From positions 124,001 through 188,000 of the forward strand of contig JAOVVO010000037.1 in the NCBI GenBank assembly GCA_028564675.1: DNA of 64,000 nt, in the 5' to 3' direction. The DNA is from Onchocerca lupi. Its lineage: Eukaryota > Nematoda > Chromadorea > Rhabditida > Onchocercidae. A model generated the notes under the pieces. It saw only the letters and a list, made by a program, of their open reading frames with translations. It was not told the DNA's origin and searched no databases. Shown one piece after another: positions 24,167-36,567 of this stretch. Each line of letters begins with the position of its first letter. Position 1 is the first letter of the stretch. The translations under genes were made by a program, and so were the position numbers.

Positions 24167-24356
24167 CTAACCTACTAATCGTTTGGATGTCATTCGAGAT
24201 CGAATGATCAACAGAATCCAGACACGTTTCTCCATATTCATATTCAGTGCGTAGAAAGCGTCTTTTGCGCTTCCATGATCGCTGAAGAGTGATAACAGGA
24301 ATTTTTTTTTTTACAGACGTAGGTACAAACCTAACTTTATCACCGTTTACTAGCAA

Positions 24357-25768
24357 CTATTCTTGAATAGATTGATATATTTATTTACTGATCAACAAGT
24401 TGATGTTGATATTTGCTAATTCAGGTCATTTTTTCCATGTTGAATCCTGAAAATATGTGGAAATAAATTAGAAAAAAATTAACTATTGACGTAACTCAAT
24501 TTGATATGCTTGCTATTTTATGTAAACCATTTGCTAAAATTTGCATATTTTTTCCTTTCATATTTTTGTTCAGCTTCTACCACTTCCACCTCGTTCATTT
24601 TACTTTTAACTTTTCCCTTATTTTCTAATTTCCTTCTCTTTTCTCTTCATTCGTTCTCATTTTCTACAATTTCTTGCTCTATTTGATTCTTAATAGAACA
24701 GAAAAATATAAAGAAGTTTATAGCACGAAATCCTCTGATTTAAAATATATGTGAATTAGGAATAAAATAAAGAAAAAAAAAAAAAATTCCACCAGATCAT
24801 AGGTTCACTGATTGATTCTACAGTGGCTACATCTAGTATATTGCTGCTTCTTGTTAATATTGAGTTATTCGTTGTACCGAACTTCATCAACTGCTTAACC
24901 TTAAACAGAACTTTCATTTCGCTATTCTCTTGGTTTTTTTTTTTTTCATTGTTCAAATTTTCAATTGAAGATAAATTAATTCCTGCTGATGATAAAAGAA
25001 GGCAAGCTCCGCAGATCTCTCTAAAGCTCTCATTAAAAAAAAAAAAAATCTTTACATTTGCAAAAGCGCGATCAGGACAATTGGATCTGCAAGGCTCATC
25101 CTATTTTTGCCGTTTGAGGCCAAAACTTTCATGCATTTCCAAAGATGAGCCTTTTTTCACACATTTTCATGATATAAGCTCGCTTATTTTGCCTTTCTAG
25201 TTTCATATGAATCGATTCAATTATTACAATTGTTCCTTGACCTCTTTCACAAAAAGTAGTCTGGCCATGACGAAGATCACATTATGTATTTTTCTTTCTT
25301 TTCTCACTAAATTTCAAATAACTCTAACCTAGGATTTTGTTGTCCCTTTGCAGAGAATCAGCAGTTTTTTTCTAAGTTTTATCTCTATAAAATCTTTGAA
25401 ATTGAGATCAATGATTCCTGTAGGAAAGATGTAGAACGGATATTTTTTATTTGATCGACATGATATCATCCCATCTCTTTTTTACGCCTAATATATCATT
25501 ATATCAATTTTATATTCATTTGATTTTTGATAATCACCAATATTGTTCGAATTGTTATCAGAGATATGGTAACATAATATCGCTATTCTAATTCGGTGCC
25601 ACAGTTTTTAATTTAGAGATTCGCCACCTGATTTGTGGCGCCCAAGTTCAGGAATTAGCTTTTCTTAATTAGTGTCAATTATATTTCGTTCATTTCCTCC
25701 AGTAAATCGGATTTTTCCATTTCCTCTTTTCAGCTACATTGGAAACTACTATATTTAAACATTTTCAG
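24357..25768. other. Intergenic, no supported gene
   Basis: AT-rich, with poly-A runs at about 24773-24785 and 25034-25047. A 125-codon plus-strand frame at 24823 has no ATG start and is built partly on homopolymers. Confidence 0.45.
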
Positions 25769-25836
25769 TGAAATGCATTCGTGCTGGGTATCTGCATGCG
25801 TATGATGGTAATCCTGATGTACTTTACTTCTTTATG
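25769..25836 (+). other. Candidate extra 5' exon of the AP-2 gene
   Basis: A 68-base segment between a TTTTCAG acceptor and an ATG|GTAAGC donor, open in the frame KCIRAGYLHAYDGNPDV. Its outgoing phase (0) does not match the obvious TTTTCAG acceptor at 25984 (AGA TAG follows) but would match an acceptor two bases later (CAGAG, exon at 25987). It may be an N-terminal exon or an alternative one. Confidence 0.3.
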
Positions 25837-26013
25837 GTAAGCGATTACTATTACAGCACCGTCTTCTTTTCATTTAAATAATGCTTTTTTATCAATGGAA
25901 TAATGCTGCGCCAAATGTTTATAATCAGCCTTATTGTAGCTGTAACCTTATTTGTCAAGCATTATATAAATATTTGGTTTTCAGAGATAGGCTCTGAAAA
26001 TATATCGAGCCGG

Positions 26014-29000
26014 ATGATGCTTCCATCTTCGCAGAAACAAGCTAACGGGACAGCCTTGCTTGGTCGACAGATTGCTGGTGCACAAATTGATCGTATTGGC
26101 ACATTGTTGCTTGAGAAAAAAAGCCTAGAAAGGAAGCGACCTGGTAGTACACAAATATATGATGACAGTGATTCAGTAATTTGCTCGAAACGCGCAAGGA
26201 CAGTTAAAGAAACGCTGTTTAATTTGTTGCCAGCTTTATCTACTCAGAATAATTGTGAAAGGATCGGGAATGAAAGTAACCTGATATCACTTGATAGGAC
26301 GACGAATTTCGATTTTGATCAGGTTAGGATTATTTTACTTAATTTTTTGATTATTTGATATACGCGTAAAATGAATAAAGCTCTCTGGTAAACTATATTT
26401 CATTGTTTTCATTGTTCATTTCAAAACATTTCACTTTCATATAATGATAATGATTATCAAAATGGTCTCTTTTCAATTTTCGATTTTTTGTAAATGATTA
26501 TAAAAATGATTTTTTTTTAAATTAGTCACACATTGTTGCTTTTCCGAGTTTTAAAATTTGCTCAAATTGACGATTTTTGTTCACGAAATGTAAATAGACT
26601 TTTGACTGTCTGGAAGCATATTTAAATAGCAAGAGACTATATTGTTGTCCTCTGCACCTATGACAAATGAGAAAAATATAATAAAACTAGCTGGAGCCGG
26701 CTCCAGCTAATGCGAAAGTTCTTAAACACGCTCTCATTCGAGTGTAACGTTGCACCGAAATTTCAAATCAATTGGTGAAGAATTCGAAACGTTGTGTAAA
26801 AATGAACAATTCAGAAAGTAGGCGTGATTAATAAATTCAGTCCACTCACTTACTTCTACCTGTCAAAGGTGTGACAGCTAAAAAAAAAAAAGAAAATTTA
26901 GGTATATCTATATAGAAACATGCGCATATTCGAATGCAACGTTGTATCGGAATTTCAGAGCATTCGGTGAAGAACTTGAAACTTTGTGTGAAAAATCACA
27001 ACGAACATTTACATTTTTATTTATATAAATTTTCTGCGCATACTAGTGATTTTTTTTTTTTTTGATTTTATTTACAATTATCTGAAGAGATTATATAGGT
27101 TGGACTGAAGAACTTTGTAAGTTATTTTACATATTTGTAGAAATTCTTTGAAAACTCTTCAGTATTCCAAAATTCTTTAGAATAAAAAATTTTTTAACAT
27201 TCCAGAAGGAAAATTCCGGAAAATTTTCTGTTATCACTTACAAATGCAAATAGCAAAGGATTTTTTAACGGGGACAAAATTTCCATATGAAGCCTGCCAT
27301 TGCTAAATTACATTCATTTTTACATCAATTGATAATTTCTATATTCTATGAAATCATGAATACCTTAATTTTGTCAATTAATATGCTTTTATGAAATCAT
27401 TATAGAGTAGTCCTGCAGCGCTTAGTTCGAACGAATCAACTGGTGATGAATGCAATGAAGACCTTGGTGATTTTGGTAAAGATAATTTTTCTCTAAACGG
27501 TTTTCTTCTTTCGCGTTATATTATAAAAGTTTTGGCAATTTAAATAAATGAATATAAGAGATAAATGCAGAGAATTCAAGCTTCACAACGATAATTTTTT
27601 TTGAAATTTACGTTTGAAATGAAATGTTGATTGCATTTATATGAGGTCATTTTTTATAGTACATAAGGGAATTTTGTTTGCCCATAGAACAATTAGTAAT
27701 AATCGAATAGTCTCAAGAGATTATTTTTATGACCGACGAAAATCGAACACTGGTGATAATGTCCCCAATGATGATATTATTAATGCTATTTCAACATATT
27801 CTTTGACATTGGGAATCATCGATCATAAATGATTGAATGATATTGATAATTCTTCACCCGATTTTTTTCTTTTAGGTTCGATTTCTAGCTCGCCAGTCTT
27901 ACTGACGAATGTTTTACCTTCAACATCAACGCAAACATTCTGCTCTGTACCTGGAAGGTTATCATTGTTATGTGCGTCCAGCAAATATAAAGTTAGCGTC
28001 GCAGAGGTTTGTTTTTTTGGACTTTATTAATCAATCTTATTGTCACTTCTATGCTCTTTAATGAATATTATGACCATACTTTGATAAAATTATCATGCTC
28101 AAAAATCTTTATACTGTAGAGCAAGAAAGATTCTTCGCCCATCAGCAATTCTAACACAGTATCTGTATTACTTTTTCTGAAGGTTTTGAAAATTTCTTAC
28201 AGTACCAGCATCGTCATTTTCAAAAACAATATTCTGTCTTTCTACGTCTTCATCTTCTACTGCTTCGGGACCTCATTCCTATTGGATAATTTTTCCATTA
28301 ATTTGTAATAATTAGTCATGAAATAGTCTCACATGCAACAATATCATTATTTATAAAGCAACTAATGGTGAAAATTAGAAAGAAAAGTTGGATAATTAAT
28401 TTAAGGCTAAGCATCCTACCAACCTATAACTTTTCCAATAGATCATGCGGAAGTTGATTTGTTCAGTTTTTTCAATAACCGCTTTTACTATTCAATACCC
28501 AGAAACTTACATAACAGACCACAGATAAAAATTTTGAAATCGCAATTTTCACTAACTTCTCCCAGATGGAAACAAACCCCAAGCTAAACTTTGTTTTTAT
28601 TTGACGTAGCATTATATTCAAAGGTAATTTTTATCGCTGAAATCGCTCGATCTTTTCTATATCGCTTTTGCTGATATATCATATATATTAGTCTTTATCA
28701 TATCAGTCTTACTTTTTCTCCTACCCAACTACTCCATTATGACTTGCGTGGTCTTTTTACCGACTACTTGTGGTATCTTTTTCCCGTATGTTATGTTTAT
28801 ACGAGATTTATCTATTGTACTGAGATTATAATATGCATCCAAAATATTATACTGAGAAGACACAGAAAATCCATGTCCAAAATGCAAATTTGGTAGGACG
28901 ATGAATTTTTAAAGCTTTTATGCAGTTTATTACAATTGTTCTGGTAATTTCTTCATATTTTTTGCAGTTAGCTCGAAGGCTTTCACCGCCAGAATCGCTG

Positions 29001-29265
29001 AATGCATCATTATTAGGTGGGATATTGAGGAGGTTAGTTTCAGAATTTCATTCTATATGTTACATTAATCTACCTTAAATTGATAGTTTTAATTTTCCTG
29101 TTCTGTATGCATTGGAATTGTTGATGTTATTTAGTTTCTTTTTACTTTCCTTGATGTGTTATATAACTTTATTGCTGTTCTAATATTTTGCAAATATTTT
29201 CGATATTTTTTTGTAACTTTTGCTTTATATTTTTTTTCACAGAACGATGTTTTTCGAATTATTTC

Positions 29266-29308
<43 letters not shown>

Positions 29309-30587
29309 AAGCATTTTAGGGCCAAGTCAAAAAATGGTGGGCAAACACTGCGTGATCAACTTGAACATATTGGATTAAAATTGCCAGCAGGACGAAGGAA
29401 GTCAACAAATGTAACTTTACTGACATCCTTAGTAGAAGGTATGAAAATTTTTGACGCATATTGAAAGATTTTTTGATTTCAAATACAAGTTGAATCCGTT
29501 ATCAATTTCTTCCAAAACATTATGGTTTTTAACGAATATGAGAGTTAAAAATATTGCTCATACTTTTCACTTTTGCTAAAAGGCAAGCTGTAAGTAGAAA
29601 TAAACTTCAACTAATTTGCAGGCGAAGCGCAACATCTTGCGAAAGATTTCACAAATGCATGTTTAACTGAATTTCCTGCAAAATCGATTGCTCAATTCAG
29701 ACTTAAAGAGTGCGATACAATGTCTATTATGGAGTTGGAAAAAGAAAAGGAAAAATTCCGGGTTGCAAAGTTTGTATTTTCCATTCTTCACTTCTATTAA
29801 AAGATAGAACTTTATGGACAATTTTTGGTTTTAATATAATATTTAATTCAGACAGCTGCTTTCTGGCTTTATGGATGTATTGCGACAGGACAATGATATC
29901 TTATTCTCAAATAAAGAGGATAATAATATGCAGAGCTCTATGGAAAGATTTTCCCTGATGACTCACACTTTTGGGACACCGGCGATCTTGGCAGGTAAAT
30001 TTTTATTAAACTTATATTTGATATGACTCAAAGTTTTACTAGTCAAACATATTGATTTTTTTTCATTTAAGAACTTTAATAAATACTTGCATTACAACGG
30101 AAAAGTTGATTTTAGAATACGTTTGTTTACAGCTCTTTTTAGCTTTTATAGTGGATTAAACTGCGGAAAAACAATGGGCTTCATTTTAGCTAAACGTAAA
30201 TCAGAAGGAAATTTTTGAAAAAGCATTGACCACTTGAAGGTTCGAAATCAATGTGCTTTTGATCTACAAAGGCTTTTATTTTTATTGAGTATACTATTGA
30301 AAACTTCTTGATATAGCTTCGATTGGTGTTTTTCGGGTTCACTGTTGTGATACTTTATCATCAAAGTTTATCATGAGTCGCTTTGATACTAAATTGAATA
30401 TTTAATAGGATTGTCAACATTTTTGATGTATTTGCAAGAATCATTGGATATATTGTCGCATCAAAACACAGTAAAAGAGTTTCAAGTGGATAACTTTATT
30501 GACTCAAATGTCTTTTGTTCACAACAAATCAATGGCGTACGTTTGAATGATAGAATGAAGAAGTTTGATAATCAAAGTAGACAGTAA
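26014..30587 (+). CDS. AP-2 (TFAP2/aptf-type) transcription factor
   Basis: Eight exons: 26014-26322, 27406-27475, 27876-28006, 28968-29032, 29320-29438, 29622-29769, 29852-29994 and 30409-30587 (TAA), 387 residues; every junction keeps phase. Residues 142-231 contain the AP-2 signature: FCSVPGRLSLL, SKYKVSV, LARRLSPPESLNASLLGGILRR, AKSKNGG, LPAGRRK and NVTLLTSLVEGE. This basic region plus the helix-span-helix dimerisation domain that follows (EFPAKSIAQ, AKQLLSGFMDVL, FSLMTHTFGTPAILAGL) binds GC-rich palindromes as a dimer in the nucleus. The N-terminal activation region (1-141) is diverged, with no PY motif seen, and carries basic patches (LERKRP, SKRARTVK). The linker before AKQ is shorter and diverged from the animal consensus. 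The chosen ATG follows a TTTTCAG site at 25978-25984 that could accept a spliced leader; a longer frame starts at 25903. Confidence 0.93.
26688..26709. repeat. Perfect 22-bp palindrome in AP-2 intron 1
   Basis: TAGCTGGAGCC followed directly by its exact reverse complement, with no spacer. It is GC-rich in a very AT-rich intron and sits about 20 bases before a diverged direct repeat. Confidence 0.9.
26728..26998. repeat. Two diverged ~80-bp direct repeats in AP-2 intron 1
   Basis: Copies at about 26728-26806 and 26918-26998 share the order CATTCGAGTG/TATTCGAATG, CAACGTTG or TAACGTTG, GAATTTCA, GGTGAAGAA, TTGAAAC and TTTGTGTGAAAA. They are clearly homologous by eye but not identical, which suggests an old interspersed repeat family. 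Confidence 0.7.
29268..29307 (+). repeat. Uninterrupted T40 tract before an AP-2 splice acceptor
   Basis: Forty T in a row ending 12 bases upstream of the exon at 29320 (acceptor TTTTAG). It acts as an extreme polypyrimidine tract for that intron. Confidence 0.9.
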
Positions 30588-33500
30588 ATATTATTTAATG
30601 AATGCGCTTGTCGTAGTTAATTATTCAGTTTATACCGACATTGTTGTACAGTCTTCTTTCGTACTCATTATCTCGCGAATCTCTCTTGTTTTCATTTTTT
30701 TATGTATTGAGCGGGTTTTTCTTTATCTATCAGGCATTTTTTTCTGATGTACCAAGCATGGAAATATTTCGCGATTATTGACCTTTTCAATTAAATCCAA
30801 TCTCTTTCATATCAGCATATTATAACAGAGGTATATCATTATATCACTAATAAAATTTAAGTTATATGGAAAAAGAAATTCATATTCAATTCTTGGTGCA
30901 TTATTAGCTAGCGAGTTAATAGAGTTTGTTGTTCAGCAGAATTAAATGACTTTTCTGCAGAAATTTGCAATGCCTTTAGTATTATTATTCATATCACTTT
31001 TAATGCTCTTTATCACTTCACATGTTTATTTGTATAAATTAAGTTTCAGATGATTCCCATTGTTTACATGAAAAGATTCACTTCCCTCACAGCTATTCAT
31101 ATCGCTTCCAAATTCGATCATGCCCTTCACTTATTTGTGAATTATTTATTTTTAGTTTTGGCTTTTGAATACCAGTGCTGTCAGTCATGCTATTATGCTA
31201 TGAATTGAGTGCTCAGTTTTTGCTGTTTATTTTTCATTTTTTGCAGGTTTTCTACGTTATATTATGTTCGTTTTGCTTTAACTTTTTCGAAACGTGTATC
31301 TGAGTAATTCAGTTGTGCATGTCATTGTTAGATGACATATTTTCGAATTTTCATAACAAATACTTTTTTTCTGGTTTTATTTTTTCTGGAAGTTTATCTC
31401 TCTGAGATTTTTCAAATTAGCTTCCCAGTTATTCAGTAATTTGAGAAAGCTAACTTTAAAAGATGTTGTAGTTGTATTCTGGTACTAAGCAAATTCAGGA
31501 TATGTGTTTAGTGCGAGAGATAAAGTGTTTCAAGCATATTTGTTTTGCATATCGATTCAGTATCAGTCTTTAATCAATTTATGATGGTGTTCTAGATCAT
31601 CCGATCAATATTGTGTCATCAGTTTTCAAGATATATCAGCATGGTAATCCAGTCCGTCTCAGATATAAATGTCTTAGAAAATCTGAAATATCCTAATAGA
31701 TGGACATTCGTTTTCGGACACATCTGAATTCTCAATTGAAAACCTCTGAATTCTGTTTATTGATAAATATTCAATTAGTAAGAGAGTATTTTTACAGGTA
31801 AACGTAATGTAAATGTATCGTGCTGAAAGTGCTATGGAAATATGTGTAGTGAATTGGCAAAAGAGTATTTATTCAACAAATAATTTTTATCAAAAATTCT
31901 CATCCACATATTTCTGTGATAAAATTAACAACAGCAAAGATCAAAATGCACATCTCCGGTAATGATGTATGAATTTGCAGTGCATAGTGTATATACTTCG
32001 AAAACGATGATATATTTTAGAAACGATATTAGCTAAGTAGAAAAATTTACATTTTTCGAATTTTATCAATTTTATCAAACAGTTATTTAATGCAGTAAGA
32101 GAAAAGTGGTCCATATGATAATATCACTGCCAAAAAAATAACTTAAGACAGCAGTGTTATGCTGTACTTCCGTTTACTCCATTGGGATTATGCTTTTTTT
32201 CGTTTTTCCTGTCATCCATGTCCAGTTATATAAATTTACGAATTTCACCATTTCTTCTCGGTTTTTAGCACACAATCACTCTTTTTTGTTTCTATCAAAA
32301 CTGTACAACAAGTCCGATCATGATCAGTGAAGCAGTTGTTATCATGAATTTACAAATGTACCTTTTGTCATGCAAATGATGAAGGCGTAATTTTTTGTTT
32401 TCAACAGTACGGGTATTGTAATTTATATTATACTCGTTCGATAATTTGTTCTTAAAAACATGATCACAAATGATTTCCTTAACTTTTTTTCTTGTCCTGG
32501 ATTCTTTCTAATGCATCGATTTTTTAAATTAGCATAAAACAAGTATGATTTTTTAATATAAATTTGGTATTTATTATATTTAGTATTGATATTACTTAGC
32601 AACTAGTATTTTACGCAATCTCTAACTATATTTCACTCATTTATGTATTTATACGCCACAGCCATAAACCTAGATGAGCGAGTTAGGGATAAGTTGGAAA
32701 TTAAAATTAAAATTGAAATGCAATCATTATTATGTTTCCAGTCAAATGTAGATAATACGATGTCAATGATATAGGAAGCTAAATTTTTATGAGTGTAGTC
32801 TTATCAATGGTGATAAATCGAATTTATGATATCAAGTACAGTTTATGTATCAAGAATAGATACTTCATATCCATAATGGCAACTTTGATTGCATTGTTAA
32901 GGCCAGATGTGTTTATGCTTCTACCAGATGCATAGGTTATATTTTCTTGATCTCTGTGGCCGCTCCTAGGCTTTTTCGATGGTGAAAAATCGTCGCTAAA
33001 TAGTTTTTCTGTCAACAAATGATAAATATAATTCTGATTATGAGTTTACAGATGATGTGATGCAACAATTATTGAGCAACTTGCACTTTCTTCTTATCAC
33101 TCCATCCTTTTCCTATTTTTGACTTGTCGACGCATTGACGTAGAACATCATCGTTCTGAGATCATTTTAAAAAAGAGTGCGAGGAAGGAGAAAGAAAAAG
33201 AAAACTTCTACTCACAAATGAATTCTGTTTTCAGAAGCAATTATTCTGTTATCAGCACAGAAATGATGATTGTGTTACATAGAACTGATAATTTCAAAGC
33301 AGCTTAGTACTGTGGCCCAAGATATCAAACAAAATAAGTGCTTAAAAAATAAGACCAGAAATGAATCTTATCACTATCAAACGATAATCAATGCTTTACT
33401 GTAAGAAAAGCATTTAGATTAAATGTGGAAAATTGATAAATAAATTTAAAATTGCCAATCTTAGTTACAGAAGTTGTGAAAAATAACACCAACGGATCAG

Positions 33501-36443
33501 TATATTCTTCCTCTCAACATTATTTACAATTTATTTTGTTATCCCAGATATTAAGTTATTTCAGCGTTTAGTATCGATGTGCTATTTGAAAAACAAATTT
33601 CAATAACCGTTTATAAATAGGAAAATTCATATCATCGTTATCACTATAATGGATTCAAAGATCTTTTGCATTTTCATATGTCCCAGATCATTCATTCTTA
33701 GTAGAAAATCGGTGTTGCTTGGAAAATCATGCAGAAATTGACGTCCAAATAAATGGGACGAAACACGAACCTCGAATCCTGGTATCTTCCGGCTTTCTTT
33801 TTACATTTGTTATCTAAATGTGCAGCTGAACCGAAGTTGGAAGTATAAGGAATGAGATGTCTTCAGTGGTCGACTCGAAGCGAAGAGGGCAAGAAAATGT
33901 AGTCCTCATTAGGCCCTCGATATTCTAAATTTATCTCCCAGTTGTCTGTCTTTTGTTTTAAGCGCCATTTAATCGTAATAAACTTTGAAAGTTAAAGATG
34001 CTTCAATTATTTCACTTCAATGATTTTAAGCTATAAATAATGCATATATACATAATCTTTTATGTCACGGCACTGACGATATCATCAATAATTCATTTCG
34101 CGACCATTTTATATGTGGACGAATAACAAAAACTTTCTGAAACTACTAAAGTTTTGTCGTTGATTTTTATCATTAATAAGCAAACAGCAATGAATTTTAT
34201 GAAAATTTAGTTCAGTAATGAACTACCAATTCAAGTCTTAATCATTGATCCTTAATATCTTAATTGATAAGCAATTAATAGAATCGTAATCATTGATCCT
34301 TACTAATATCTTAATTGATCGGCAATTAATAGAATCGTTTGATGGCCATATTACAGATTTCTTTCAGAACGCTAATATTCGTAACAATGTTCATTGGTCA
34401 ATGTCGAGAAATCTACGATTCACATAAATGATGAAATAAATGTACATTGGAATCATTAACAGCAAGTTAAATGAAAATTCATATCAGAAATCTATGATAA
34501 ATTTATCAAACGTGAAAAAGAAATTTATAAAAAAGAAAACTGAAAAGTTTTATCTACCATTGCCGCGATCAGTTTTGGATCCAGATTGCAATACCGAATT
34601 CGTTGCGAGACGGATTATACTGAGAGCGATAACTACAATTTCAAGAATTACTTAGTTTTTGACTGCAGTATACGTCAGGTAACAAAAGTTTACTATCTTC
34701 ACTGCTCAATATTCCCATGTTGGACAAAATAATATTAAACAAAATCTTCACTACAATTTTTAGCTTTTTGTTTTTTTTGAATAAACCAAGTGAAGGTAGA
34801 AGTTATTGTAGAAGTACCGTCCATTTAAAATATTTCTCACATTTAAAAATATCATGTCTTACACATTTACATTTCCCAAGAATTCAAAAACTTAATGTCT
34901 TAATAATTTCAAAGAATTTCATAATTTAGAAGTTGAAAAAAATTTTCGTTTCTAAAGCCTTTCTGAATCCTTATTTTCATCAGTCCTTCCGTCATTTCGC
35001 TGTCATTGCTTCTAGTCTTCTCCCTGTCAACCAATTGGAGCTCCTAAAATAATCACCTAACCTGTTTCAACTTATTGGTTACACAAGCCAATCATTATGA
35101 AGAAGAGTGACTTTATTCATTTAAAAATTAATATAAACTTGGCAAGATCAATCAAAACAATCGTTTCTTCTGTTTCCCCATACTTTCGTACATGCAGGAT
35201 TTTTTTTCACTCATATGAGAAGCAATCCTTGATTTTTTTGTAAAAAGAAACAACTTTTTTTCTTTCCTATATTTGAATTTTTCATATGCAAAAAACTCGT
35301 TAAGATGAGAGGAAAAAATTGAATATTTGCAAAAAATGTGATTGAAGTTAGCAATTTTTTAGACATTGTCAACCGGTCATTTGTCATGCAATTGCACGAG
35401 CAAAGGACGAGATACCAAAAAATTACTGTCTAGTTTCAATGACATTCTTTGCATGCATTTAATTTCTTTCCAGTTAAAATTAAATTCTTTTAACGACGAT
35501 GAATGATGATTGTAATGCGAAGGTCACTCTGTTTTTACTAGAAAAAAAGTGAATGAAGGTACTGTGTTTTTCTTGAAATTATGTTCATTGCTCTGAAATC
35601 ACAAATGATGAAATGAAATGAAACATTAGAAGTTGCTGTGAAAGGTCAATCAAATGCCAAATGTTGAGTTCAACCTGCAGTTAGTTGCATGAGCAAAAGA
35701 AGGAAAATGTGCTGCATTGAATGGATGGATTGAACAGGATTGAACATGCTAATGGTGTTTGTTGCAAGTGCTAATTAAATCTCTCATTTGGAACTTCTTT
35801 TTTTTTCTTTATAAACAACATATTTGTAGCATTTAATTTCATAAATAGTGGAAGGCATGAAAGAAATGGAATATTATGCTAAGCTTAACTAACGAGATTA
35901 TTCGTTTTATGTTGAATATTTCTAAACATTTCGCAAAATTTAGAAGCATTGTTAAATCCTGATGAGCATGGAAGCAAATAGAGAGAACACAGGACATGTG
36001 AACCAATTCATCTGATTACAAAGATGGCTGAAGTGGTGAATTGCTTCAATGTGATTGTTTATATTATGCCGAAATTCCAGAATTATCACAGCTTATGAGG
36101 AAAGGACATTGCTTTAGGATGTATATATACACAAACTGCTTTGCACCCCATCAGTCCATCACTGCAGCTCCTCATTTCATCCCATTACAATTCCAGTCCT
36201 TTCACCAGATCTTGACAATCTATCAGGAATACGAAATTCCAAACTTCTCATTCTAAATTACTCTAAATATCGTAAGAATATCATTTCTATCTCAACCAAG
36301 TACTCTGCGAATTATTAATTGAATGTTGTTATCATTCGTTATCAAGAAAAATATTTTAAATCTGATTAGTGAGGTATGCCTAATCATTCCATTGATATGA
36401 AATATCTGGTATAATCAGGTAAATAAATCATTTCTCACGAAAA
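30588..36443. other. Spacer downstream of AP-2, no supported gene
   Basis: AT-rich. An AATAAA at 30849-30854 may be the AP-2 poly(A) signal. Two isolated protein-like frames (minus 33018-32824, plus 34440-34655) lack joinable exons. Confidence 0.45.
34239..34337. repeat. Tandem duplication of ~48/51 bp
   Basis: Unit 1 at 34239-34286 and unit 2 at 34287-34337 both run from TAATCATTGATCCTTA to GCAATTAATAGAATCG. They differ by a CTA insertion and a few substitutions. Confidence 0.85.
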
Positions 36444-36567
36444 ATGTCCGTATTTGTTCTGCCTTCACTAAGTGCTGATCAGCAAGGGGAATGGCTATCT
36501 CGTATGCTTCATCGTCCTATAAAACGAAAACACAATATTGTACGTGTCAGCAATACTGTTTTAATTG
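36444..36567 (+). CDS. Isolated coding exon, candidate alternative first exon of the K2P channel
   Basis: ATG at 36444 opens 41 codons rich in coding texture (SVFVLPSLSADQQGEW, RPIKRKH), ending at a GTCAGT donor after 36567 in phase 1. Phase 1 is what the shared K2P exon at 54163 requires (G|AT). No other acceptor exon nearby gives a longer protein; the nearest gives a stop after ten residues. If used by the channel it would supply a different cytosolic N-terminus across a 17.6-kb intron. It could equally belong to a separate gene I cannot see. An alternative GTACGT donor at 36540 ends the exon in phase 0. Confidence 0.4.

Noticed and set aside
24823..25200. 125-codon plus-strand frame
   Set aside because: It has no ATG start and crosses T and A homopolymers that encode Phe and Lys runs; no splice-consistent partners.
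33834..33930. GC-richer patch with an open frame beginning MSSVVDSKRRGQEN
   Set aside because: Only 23 codons and no exon partners on either strand.
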